The translations under genes and the position numbers were made by a program. Shown in pieces: positions 1-7,231 of a stretch of DNA of 51,532 nucleotides. Position 1 is the stretch's first letter. Each line of letters opens with the position of its first letter. The DNA lies in contig JBCCHB010000126.1 of assembly GCA_039028975.1 (NCBI GenBank), positions 1-51,532 on the forward strand, in the 5' to 3' direction. The stretch is from JAHBNG01 sp039028975 (GTDB taxonomy: Bacteria > Chloroflexota > Anaerolineae > Caldilineales > Caldilineaceae). The notes beneath the pieces were generated by a model that worked only from the letters and a program-made list of their open reading frames with translations, was not told where the DNA came from and searched no databases.

Positions 1-119
1 AACTCGGCGGCTTTCTCGCTCGCAAGAATGATGGTCACCCCGGCGTCACGTTTATCTGGCGTGGATGGCAACGCCTTTCCGATATCTCTGCCACACGCCT
101 TATCTTTCATCCTATATAA
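1..119 (+). CDS. IS4-type transposase, C-terminal fragment
   Basis: An open frame enters the window at base 3 and stops at 117-119. Its 38 residues begin LGGFLARKNDG and continue to WRGWQRLSDI. This is the characteristic C-terminal tail of IS4-family DDE transposases (G-G-F-L-x-R-K then a W-R-G-x-x-R-L element). Only the tail is visible, so whether the element is complete depends on sequence before base 1. The palindrome that follows at 131-186 could be a neighbouring REP-like repeat and not the terminal repeat of this element. The family call rests on the tail motif alone. Confidence 0.6.
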   Translation, partial: LGGFLARKNDGHPGVTFIWRGWQRLSDISATRLIFHPI

Positions 120-130
120 CTTGTGGGTAA

Positions 131-200
131 TGGTTAGCCTTTTAGGGCGGGATTGGAGGGCTGTCTAACCATCCCGCCCTAAAAGGACGGGCTACGGTAA
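131..200. repeat. Palindromic repeat, family A
   Basis: A 16-bp perfect inverted repeat (138-153 with 171-186, CCTTTTAGGGCGGGAT) is extended by TGGTTAG/CTAACCA arms (131-137, 165-171). It ends in GGACGGGCTAC, shared with the larger palindrome at 3509-3576. It fits a REP or MITE-like intergenic element. The rest of the 120-328 gap shows no gene. Confidence 0.7.
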
Positions 201-328
201 CTCCACCCCACTATTCCTCAGAGATCCCAGAATTTTTCGGATCAGATTGACCAAGACAATGTTCACTGATGACTGTTCACTACCAACTTAATGACATTGA
301 GTCGTTAGACGTGAGTATAAACACTTTC

Positions 329-1789
329 CTACCCGAATTCTCTTAACCCAGTCTCAAGCCGATCCAGCCCCTCTGCTAAAATCCCCTTAGATGTGGCAAA
401 GCTCAATCGGATGTGCCCTTGAGCACCGGGACCAAAGAATTGGGGTGAGCCAGGCACAAGTGCAACCCGATGGCGTTCCAGCAGCAGATCAATCATCTCT
501 TGTGAATCGATGCCAAAGTTAGCTATGTTTGGAAAGAGTACATGAGTCCCTTCCGGCGAATGGCAAGTCACCCCACTCATGCTGTTAAGGCGGGAAACAG
601 CGTAATCACGTTGTTGCTGCAAATGAGCTAGATAGGCTTGCTGCCACGAATCAGCAGATTGATAAGCCGCAATCCCGGCTACCTGAGAGAGCGTACTGAC
701 GCCATATGCTGTCTCATTTGCATGGCTCTTTTCTACAAGATCACGATGAATGTTTGGAGTAGGAGAAACGATTGCCCCCAAGCGCAGCCCTGCTAAACCG
801 TATCCTTTTGAAAAGCCAAAGACTGAGAAGGTCCGCTGCCCAACCTCTTGGCCCAGTGCTGCAATAGGCAGATGCCGATGAGGCGTATAGACAATATCTG
901 ACCAGACTTCATCTGAGAGAATCCAGAGTCCATAGCGAAGAGCCAACTCGGCGACGTTTTCAAGCTCGCCTCGACGCCACACCCGGCCAAGTGGATTATG
1001 GGGATTACAGATGCTGAGGAGCTTGGTCTTGCCTGGTCTAATTAGGGCCTCTAGCGCATCTGTATCGATTGTATAGCCCGCGTCTTCTCGCAGAGGTAGG
1101 CGTTTGATGCGTCCACCCGCTGCATGAACTGAGCGCTCAAAGAGAAAATCGACTGGATCCGCGATGATGGCTTCATCTCCTGGTTCCGTCAGCACAAACT
1201 TAGCCACTTGATAGAGCGCCGATGCAGCGCTGTTGGTGGCAAACACTTGGTTTGCGCTGCAGTGCAGACCATGCTTCTTTTGGAGAGTATAGGCAACCGT
1301 TTCCTGAAATTCTGGCAAACCCGCAGCCGGGCCGTAGGAGAGGTAGCCACCATGCAGGTATCTTTGCATGGCCTCAATGATTTCGGGTGCTACTGGAAAG
1401 TCGCTATCTGCTGCGGTAAGGGGGATCACATCCGGTGGCTGTACGGCCCAACGATGATTGTAGGCTCGCTCCCTCAGAGTCACTCGATCGACTGCTCGAT
1501 CCGCAAAACGCTCTGAGTGGTTATGAACGGGTCTATTCTTGACCTGACTTGGCTCAATATCTATAAAAGGGGCTCGTTCAAGCGGAACAGTAGGTAACGG
1601 GAAGCGCGTACTGCTCTGTCCATTAGTATATCCCCATGAAGCGTTTGGGTAGCCCTCAGTAGCAGGGATTGAGGCTGAATCCTTTTTCGGCGTGCCCAAC
1701 GCGTTGGCGAGAAGCGTTATCCACCGTATGACCTTCAACGTTGCGTTGGCGAAGTTTGGTATGATGTTTGGAAATGGGATTGATTGCAT
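329..1789 (-). CDS. PLP-dependent aminotransferase class I/II (MalY/PatB-like)
   Basis: This is a fold-type I PLP enzyme of the aminotransferase or cystathionine-beta-lyase-like group. The PLP lysine lies in FSKGYGLAGLRLG (Lys328, with Arg336 as the likely carboxylate-binding arginine). NPHNP (about 262-266) and SDEVW (292-296) are the usual cofactor-contact motifs. The catalytic body starts near residue 113 (RWAVQPPDVIPL), so there is an unusual N-terminal extension of about 110 residues with no recognisable domain. No better internal ATG was found, and the ribosome site before 1789 is poor, so the start is uncertain. Substrate cannot be read from sequence. The next genes in the same direction are an FAD monooxygenase and an MFS exporter, which would fit a small biosynthetic or modification locus (inference). 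Confidence 0.8.
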   Translation of the reverse strand: MQSIPFPNIIPNFANATLKVIRWITLLANALGTPKKDSASIPATEGYPNASWGYTNGQSSTRFPLPTVPLERAPFIDIEPSQVKNRPVHNHSERFADRAVDRVTLRERAYNHRWAVQPPDVIPLTAADSDFPVAPEIIEAMQRYLHGGYLSYGPAAGLPEFQETVAYTLQKKHGLHCSANQVFATNSAASALYQVAKFVLTEPGDEAIIADPVDFLFERSVHAAGGRIKRLPLREDAGYTIDTDALEALIRPGKTKLLSICNPHNPLGRVWRRGELENVAELALRYGLWILSDEVWSDIVYTPHRHLPIAALGQEVGQRTFSVFGFSKGYGLAGLRLGAIVSPTPNIHRDLVEKSHANETAYGVSTLSQVAGIAAYQSADSWQQAYLAHLQQQRDYAVSRLNSMSGVTCHSPEGTHVLFPNIANFGIDSQEMIDLLLERHRVALVPGSPQFFGPGAQGHIRLSFATSKGILAEGLDRLETGLREFG

Positions 1790-1867
1790 AAGTTTGATCC
1801 ATTCTCAGTCGATCGCGATAACGTTGTGAAATGACACTTTTCGATCTACTGACTCTACTTTACTGTT

Positions 1868-3166
1868 TTAGGCAGCCATGGCTGAAGGCACATAGGGTGT
1901 TGGCTGGGAACCACCTGATAAGTATTCTTTGATCCTGGATGCTGCACCGTCTACGTAGGATGGAATTAATCCGGCCGACGTGTCCAAGAAATTATTCAAG
2001 ATCTGGCGACCTCCATGCATATAGGTATGCAATTCACGTCGCCTTTTCTGGCTGAACTCACATAATGTGCTGGATAAGGTTGCGCCGGTCCGTTCACAGT
2101 TCTGTAATGCGTCGGCTAGCAAAATAGCGTCTTCGAGCGCAGCGCTGACCCCTTGACTGCTAAAGGGCAACATAGGATGGGCCGCATCCCCTATGAGTAC
2201 AGCATTCTCACAATGGAGCGTGGACGGAATGTCGGCATCGACTGGACGCCACAGGTGAGCATTGGAAAAATTGGCACGACGCAAATACATTGGAATTGGC
2301 TCAGGGGCACCTTTGAGGATGGCCTGCAAAAAGTAGCGAATCTCTTGCTCTGTTGCATGACGCGCAGGTGCAGGGTAGCGTAAGCTATCAAATTGGAGGA
2401 AGCCGATGACCTGATCGGTTGTTGGGGCCAATAACCCAAAGGCCACACCACGCTGACGAAACATGGTTTTTATAAACCGACTGCCTAGTTTGGCCGCCAA
2501 ATCAGGCATGTGGGTTGACGTCACAATCTCCAGTACCCGGCTGAAGGGACGTTCCAGGCCAGGATTCAATGCATAACAGATCGGTGAACGCCACCCTTCC
2601 GCTCCGATGAAAAGATCTGCGCTTGTATGGTCAAGCGTTGAACCTCCTTCAAAGCTAACCTGGCGAACATATCGCCCTTGGTGCGGAGGTAAGAGACTGG
2701 ACGGTACCTTCTTTTGGCCCCATCCGGCAATACCTGAAAAGAGGTGACTTTGCCTTGACCGAAGCTGTTGCTTCATATAAATAGGTTCAATGTCTACCTG
2801 CTTACAAGCATGATCCAGTACCATGACGTCAGAGGGTAACGCTGCCCGCAGCCCTTCTGTTATCGCTGCCCGCGTCATGCAGTAAACATTGTTTAGCCTT
2901 TCGGTCCGTATCACATCACCTTCTCTATTCTGGAAAACTGCTTGCTTTAGAGCGGTTGATTGATCGAAGAGGTGTGATAGTTGGAGCGTCTCAAGCACTT
3001 CCATGCCGTTTTGCATGAGCATAAGACCGTGACCCGTACGCTCGGAAAGCTCTAAAGATGAACTTTGTTCAAACACCTTAACCTCTTTCAACCCAGCCCG
3101 ACGAATAAGCGCTAAGGCACTACATAACCCCGCAACGCCACCGCCCAAAATATTTACTTTTAGCAT
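1868..3166 (-). CDS. FAD-dependent monooxygenase (PHBH fold)
   Basis: This 432-residue flavoprotein is of the para-hydroxybenzoate hydroxylase/UbiH type. The N-terminal FAD-binding strand-turn-helix is NILGGGVAGLCSALAL (about 5-20). The second FAD motif GDAAHPMLPFSSQG lies around 326-339, followed by the expected alanine/aspartate-rich helix. Such enzymes hydroxylate aromatic or conjugated substrates using NAD(P)H and O2. I take the ATG at 3166 because GGAG stands nine bases before it. The in-frame ATG at 3181 has no ribosome site and its first codons form that GGAG. The gene is followed after 78 bases by the aminotransferase on the same strand. Substrate is unknown. Confidence 0.83.
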   Translation of the reverse strand: MLKVNILGGGVAGLCSALALIRRAGLKEVKVFEQSSSLELSERTGHGLMLMQNGMEVLETLQLSHLFDQSTALKQAVFQNREGDVIRTERLNNVYCMTRAAITEGLRAALPSDVMVLDHACKQVDIEPIYMKQQLRSRQSHLFSGIAGWGQKKVPSSLLPPHQGRYVRQVSFEGGSTLDHTSADLFIGAEGWRSPICYALNPGLERPFSRVLEIVTSTHMPDLAAKLGSRFIKTMFRQRGVAFGLLAPTTDQVIGFLQFDSLRYPAPARHATEQEIRYFLQAILKGAPEPIPMYLRRANFSNAHLWRPVDADIPSTLHCENAVLIGDAAHPMLPFSSQGVSAALEDAILLADALQNCERTGATLSSTLCEFSQKRRRELHTYMHGGRQILNNFLDTSAGLIPSYVDGAASRIKEYLSGGSQPTPYVPSAMAA

Positions 3167-3247
3167 ATAGTCTATCTCCATATCTATAGATGACTACTAA
3201 ATTTTTTTCCCGGCCCTTGCGTGATTCAAGCTGCAGAACCCCAATAA

Positions 3248-3338
3248 GGGAGGACATTTCCATCTTTATGGGGACAGGTCCTGTCTTCATAGGAACATCC
3301 CCGTGACGACGGAGACAAGAGCTTTATCTGGCTATCCA
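3248..3338 (-). repeat. Dispersed repeat family B, copy 1
   Basis: Read on the minus strand this stretch matches 10863-10990 and 34649-34790. It runs from a GGATAGCCAG start through TATGAAGACAGG and ACCTGTCCCC to AAAGATGG. The internal GTCCCC.TGAAGAC core pairs with itself. It lies in the gap between the monooxygenase start and the MFS gene, with no ORF of its own. Confidence 0.6.
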
Positions 3339-3508
3339 TAATATAGTGGGGCTGCGATCTGCAAACGTCCGTGAAAGTGTTCATCGAACGTCCTTACAAA
3401 CGTTCATAGTGGTTCCACCTACCTACTGGAAAGCAAAAAAACACAGTACAGCTAACAATTAATGGTTCTCTGAGCTTTTGTGGGGTAAGCCCAAAACAGG
3501 GCCATGTT

Positions 3509-3576
3509 GTAGCCCGTCCTTGTAGGGCGGGGACTCTGGCACACGAGGGGCTTCCCGCCCTACAAGGACGGGCTAC
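3509..3576. repeat. 23-bp perfect inverted repeat, family A
   Basis: GTAGCCCGTCCTTGTAGGGC plus GGG at 3509-3531 is exactly mirrored at 3554-3576 around a 22-base spacer. Relatives are at 131-200 and, as a fragment, near 34928-34946. It stands just downstream of the MFS stop codon, where it could also act as a transcript end, although no T-run follows. Confidence 0.75.
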
Positions 3577-3623
3577 GGGTACTACTCATTAGCGAGCAAG
3601 AATCCTGTCATGTAATCTGAAAA

Positions 3624-4865
3624 TTAATTCAATTGACGAATGGTTGGATGACAATAGGCCATCAGGCCAATACAGGCTGTTAGACCACCGCCAATAGCAA
3701 AGATTAGCATTGGACCGTAGAGATCGGTTGCCCACCCAGCTACCCCATAGCCTAAGGGCATGAGGGCCATGGACCCAAGGGTATCGATACTGATCACCCT
3801 GCCTAATTTTTCGCGCGGGATCAACTCCTGCATCGAATTCATCCAAGCCAAACCGCTTACCTCTAATGCTGCACCATTGAGCAAGGCCGCCACAGCCAGC
3901 CCTACTATGCCAATGGGAAACCCGTAGAGAAAGAGCATAAAACCTGCCATCGCCACCCCACCAAAGATCATCATTCCTCGGTTGCGGATTTGGGCTTTAC
4001 TGCCTAGAACTAGGCCGCCAAGAATGTAGCCAGCGGCGAATAGCCCTGTAAGGAAGCCGAGAACATTGATTCCGCTGCCCATCTCATCGACCAACATGGG
4101 TAGGCTCACCCGATATGGCCCGCCTAGCATGATGTTCGTCAATGTAAAGATAATGATAGAGCGCCAAAGCCAGGGTACAGCCCATACGTAGCGTACGCCT
4201 TCCTTTAATGACGCTAGAAAATCAGCATCAGGGGTAGGTTTGTGAAGGCTTGCCGCACCCACTTCTTTCCTTTTCACCAATGGAATGAGCAGCACTGCCG
4301 CTATACCAAATGTGGTGCCATTGATTAGGAAGATTGCTTCTGTACCCATTAGCCCAATGATTAAAGCACCCAAACCGGGGCCAGCAATGCGACCTAGTTG
4401 AATGCTTAGGCTGGTTAGTGAGTTTGCGCTTGACAGATCCTCCTCGGGTACCAGATCGGGTACCGTGGCTGAGTAGGCAGGGTGAAAAAATGCTTCGGCC
4501 AAACCAAAGACTAGGCTCAACCCATAGACGTGCCATAGTTCCAATCGTCCTGTAAATGCTAGAAGAGCTACTAGAAGGGCTGTTCCTCCGCGGATAATGT
4601 CAGCCAAGAGCATGATATGAAGCCGTGAGTAGCGATCAACCGCTACGCCACCTATCAGACCAAGGAGAACCATGGGACCAAAGGCGAACGCAAGCACAGC
4701 CGCCATCGCAGTCGCAGAGCCAGTCGTCTCCAAGACCCACCACGCCAGCCCAATTTCATATAGATAATCACCCAATCGCGAACAGGTTTGGCCACCCCAA
4801 AGCAGAGCAAATGATGGTGAACGCAATGCACGTAGCAATGATGGATTCTTTAGTTGATTCAACAT
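3624..4865 (-). CDS. MFS transporter (MFS_3, EntS/MefA-like)
   Basis: This is a 413-residue integral membrane exporter of the major facilitator superfamily with about twelve hydrophobic segments. The N-terminus (LRSPSFALLWGGQTCSRLGD) and the loop GGVAVDRYSRLHIM are typical of the MFS_3 group that exports siderophores, macrolides and other small molecules. The frame stays open upstream to 5024, but that stretch overlaps the TPR gene. The ATG at 4865 has a strong GAGAGG five bases before it and begins at the first family-like residue, so I use it. It is 16 bases downstream of the TPR gene stop and so is probably co-transcribed with it. Confidence 0.85.
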   Translation of the reverse strand: MLNQLKNPSLLRALRSPSFALLWGGQTCSRLGDYLYEIGLAWWVLETTGSATAMAAVLAFAFGPMVLLGLIGGVAVDRYSRLHIMLLADIIRGGTALLVALLAFTGRLELWHVYGLSLVFGLAEAFFHPAYSATVPDLVPEEDLSSANSLTSLSIQLGRIAGPGLGALIIGLMGTEAIFLINGTTFGIAAVLLIPLVKRKEVGAASLHKPTPDADFLASLKEGVRYVWAVPWLWRSIIIFTLTNIMLGGPYRVSLPMLVDEMGSGINVLGFLTGLFAAGYILGGLVLGSKAQIRNRGMMIFGGVAMAGFMLFLYGFPIGIVGLAVAALLNGAALEVSGLAWMNSMQELIPREKLGRVISIDTLGSMALMPLGYGVAGWATDLYGPMLIFAIGGGLTACIGLMAYCHPTIRQLN

Positions 4866-4881
4866 GGGTGCCTCTCTTGGC

Positions 4882-5727
4882 TCATGAATTATCGAATTGT
4901 AACGTAGCCAGATTCTCCTGACAGATCCGAATATGAGGATGGGTGATATCCAATGTTGATTTGAAGATGGACAACGCCCGCTGATAGTAACCAATCGCCT
5001 TCTGGATGGAGCCTTGTTCATCATAGAGAACAGCTAAATTATTCAACGTCATGGCCGTATCTGGGTGGGTGGACCCGAGCTTCTGCTCTTTGATGGCAAG
5101 CGCCTCCGTATAGAACTTCTCTGCGTCGGCATAATCACCCTGTTGGTAGCGCATGGCGCCCAAATTGTTATAGTTGATACCTACTTCCAAATCATCAGGT
5201 CCATAGACGCGCTCAAAGAGTGCAATGGCCTCCTGGTAGAGTTCTTCTGCCTCTGCATAACGCCCCTGGGCATCTAGGATCGCAGCCAAGGCTGCCTTGT
5301 CCGCGGCCACAGCCGGATGTTCTGGGCCGTAGAGCTGCTGACGGATTGCTACCGAGCGACGAGCGTTAGACTCACCTGCTGCGGCATTCCCCCGAGCATG
5401 TGCTAGCCCACCCAGATTGTGGTAGAGTGTGGCCATGGTGCTTTGCTCATGCGGATAACGCTCGCTAAAAATGGCGAATGCCTGGTTGTATAGCGCCTCT
5501 GCTTCATCAAAGCGACCCATATACTTATAAAGAACACCCAAGCTGTTGGCCAACTCAGCCCATTTTCTATCCGTTGCTGGATCCGTAGGGCTGACCATGG
5601 CCAGTGCAGCTCGATAGCTGGCCTCGGCATTCGGGTATTCCCCCTGCTCGCGCAGCAAATCCGCCTTTGACCACAATTGGTCCAGGCTTATGTTATGCTC
5701 CCTTGTCGTTCTGCTCTGTTCTCTCAT
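4882..5727 (-). CDS. Tetratricopeptide-repeat protein (kinesin-light-chain type)
   Basis: This is a 281-residue soluble protein made almost entirely of TPR units of the TPR_10/TPR_12 type. About six repeats of roughly 42 residues can be seen, each with the pattern A-xx-Y-x-x-A-L-xI and G-x-x-HP (GPEHPAVA, GSTHPDTA, DITHPHIR). Such arrays act as protein-interaction scaffolds. No enzymatic domain is attached. The ATG at 5727 has AAGGG about twelve bases upstream, slightly far. The protein lies directly upstream of the MFS gene, so the two probably form a transcription unit. Its partner is unknown. Confidence 0.82.
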   Translation of the reverse strand: MREQSRTTREHNISLDQLWSKADLLREQGEYPNAEASYRAALAMVSPTDPATDRKWAELANSLGVLYKYMGRFDEAEALYNQAFAIFSERYPHEQSTMATLYHNLGGLAHARGNAAAGESNARRSVAIRQQLYGPEHPAVAADKAALAAILDAQGRYAEAEELYQEAIALFERVYGPDDLEVGINYNNLGAMRYQQGDYADAEKFYTEALAIKEQKLGSTHPDTAMTLNNLAVLYDEQGSIQKAIGYYQRALSIFKSTLDITHPHIRICQENLATLQFDNS

Positions 5728-5834
5728 GAGTATTGATTCCCTTGCTCACCCCATCGATTTCTGCATCCGCTGGGTTTTTATTTGATGAAAAGTTCGTCGA
5801 ATTTGTATAAATCGCTAGCATTCGATGTAGGTAG

Positions 5835-6257
5835 CTATGCTGGTACTGGCTTCGTTGCATTGATCATGACATGCGAGATGATGCCATAGACAGCCTGCCA
5901 AGCTGCCCGTACCTCATCCGTGAATGCATGACCAAGCCCTTGCTCCAGGGTCCATATAAGGGCTGCGCCAACTGTCTGGTAGTGCTCGTCACGAACACCA
6001 TAGCCAACGTGGCGAATGGCAAGATTTTCTAAGATGGGTACCAGCGCGTCTAAGTCATCTAATCCCATTACGGCTCCATTGAGCGTTTGCATGAGCTTGA
6101 CTCGTTGTTGGTTCATATTCTCAGAAAAGAGAGGGCGTAGTGATGGATCGAGGCTAAAGAGACGATCATAGAAGATCGCCGCAGCTTGGTCTGCAATCGG
6201 TAGAACCTGGGCAAAGCTATCTTGAACCAATGCTTTCTGTTGTGCTGTAATCGTCAT
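5835..6257 (-). CDS. Single-domain globin (bacterial haemoglobin-like)
   Basis: This 140-residue haem protein is of the flavohaemoglobin/Vitreoscilla single-domain class. The expected residues are visible: B10 Tyr30 in AIFYDRLF, CD1 Phe44 in PLFSEN, a glutamine near E7 (Gln50/51 in NMNQQRVKL) and proximal F8 His83 in LAIRHVGYGV. Tyr-B10 with Gln-E7 is typical of globins handling NO or O2 under low oxygen. The reductase domain of true flavohaemoglobins is absent. AGGAG is eight bases before the ATG. The gene stands alone between the TPR gene and the NHNQT-repeat gene. Confidence 0.88.
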   Translation of the reverse strand: MTITAQQKALVQDSFAQVLPIADQAAAIFYDRLFSLDPSLRPLFSENMNQQRVKLMQTLNGAVMGLDDLDALVPILENLAIRHVGYGVRDEHYQTVGAALIWTLEQGLGHAFTDEVRAAWQAVYGIISHVMINATKPVPA

Positions 6258-6406
6258 CTGTTTGCTCCTGTCTGGTTATCTTCAGTTTGCCATGGTTGGC
6301 GATTCTCTATATTGAAGAAGTTAAATTAGGCTCTAAATTAGAGAGGAAGTTCATTGCTCTGGTATCTCATAGACTGAACTTCCTGCCGAATCAACAGGAC
6401 TGTATG

Positions 6407-6985
6407 CTATTCGCGTGCTTTGGATAGCATGGTCTGATTGTGATTAATTGGCAACCCGTAATGGATCAAATCCATCTTTGAGACCATCGTCTCGTTGTGA
6501 TTCATCTTAACGCCCCATTGGGCAGGATAAGATTTGGCGATGCTAGAGTCGCTGTTGCTTGATGTAGCCACGATGGTCGACTTAGCAATGATGGTTTGGT
6601 TGTGGTTACATGCGTTTTTCCGTTGGATTGGATGCACCTTGGTAATCACGGTTTGGTTATGGTTGCATGAGTGTCCCTCGGTTGGTCGTAAGTGGGCTAC
6701 GATGGTTTGGTTATGATTGGTTGTTGCTTCTCTCGCTGTGGGACGTAATTTGGCACCAATCGTCTGGTTGTGGTTCAACGTCATTGCAAGATGAAGTGAT
6801 TGTCTCTTGTGAACCATAGTTTGGTTATGGTTTAACGATAATGCATAGACCGCAGAGTTCATTTTGGCAACAATGGTTTGATTATGGTTGCATGCTCCAC
6901 GCCGTTGTGGATGCGTTTTGGGCACCGCTACTTGATTGTGACTGAACGCAGTGAAATGTTTGAAATCTTGTTGAGAATGATTCAT
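6407..6985 (-). CDS. NHNQT-repeat protein, function unknown
   Basis: I recognise no family. The 192-residue product is built of about ten units of 18-19 residues. Each opens with N-H-N-Q-T-hydrophobic-x-x-K. Exact or near-exact copies start at residues 33, 52, 71, 90, 108, 127, 162 (NHNET) and 181, and degenerate copies at 15 (SHNQV) and 143. Between the motifs lie about ten variable, often basic residues, three times ending in Cys just before NHNQT. There is no signal peptide or membrane segment. The ATG at 6985 is chosen because AAGGAG stands six bases upstream; the frame extends to 7006 without support. It is transcribed away from the AfsR-like regulator across a shared regulatory gap. Constant motif with variable spacers suggests either a repetitive binding protein or a multicore peptide precursor. 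Both are inference. Confidence 0.7.
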   Translation of the reverse strand: MNHSQQDFKHFTAFSHNQVAVPKTHPQRRGACNHNQTIVAKMNSAVYALSLNHNQTMVHKRQSLHLAMTLNHNQTIGAKLRPTAREATTNHNQTIVAHLRPTEGHSCNHNQTVITKVHPIQRKNACNHNQTIIAKSTIVATSSNSDSSIAKSYPAQWGVKMNHNETMVSKMDLIHYGLPINHNQTMLSKARE

Positions 6986-7089
6986 GTTGATCTCCTTCAT
7001 GAACAATTAGGTTTACGTCGAGTGGTAAAAAATAGATATACGTTGTTGCTATCTTCTCTATCCATCTATATGAGCGGGGATAGGACTTG

Positions 7090-7169
7090 TTGACAAGGAT
7101 AGCGGGGCAGCGTGTGTGGAACGTGTGTGGATACGTGTGCTGGCGCGTCTATTGAAAAATTCATATAAT
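7090..7169. promoter_or_regulatory. Divergent promoter region with SARP-type direct repeats
   Basis: CGTGTGT occurs at 7111 and 7122 and CGTGTGC at 7134, a pitch of 11 and 12 bases. SARP regulators are known to bind heptamer direct repeats with about 11-bp pitch placed next to the -10 box. Here a consensus TATAAT (7164-7169, plus strand) follows the array with no good -35, as expected for an activator-dependent promoter of the regulator gene. On the minus strand TTGTCA (7096-7091) with an imperfect -10 about 17 bases on could serve the NHNQT gene. Binding is inferred, not shown. Confidence 0.5.
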
Positions 7170-7231
7170 GACTGTATGAGATTTTCAAATGACTACACTA
7201 TTCAATTCCTGCCCCTGAAGGCACCTTGATA

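Noticed and set aside
4866..5024. N-terminal extension of the MFS transporter
   Set aside because: It overlaps the TPR gene, and the ATG at 4865 has a strong ribosome site and family-like start.
6420..6920. 57-base periodic repeats (GGTTTGGTTATGGTT on the plus strand) as a CRISPR-like array
   Set aside because: The period follows codons of the NHNQT protein and the variable parts keep an open frame.
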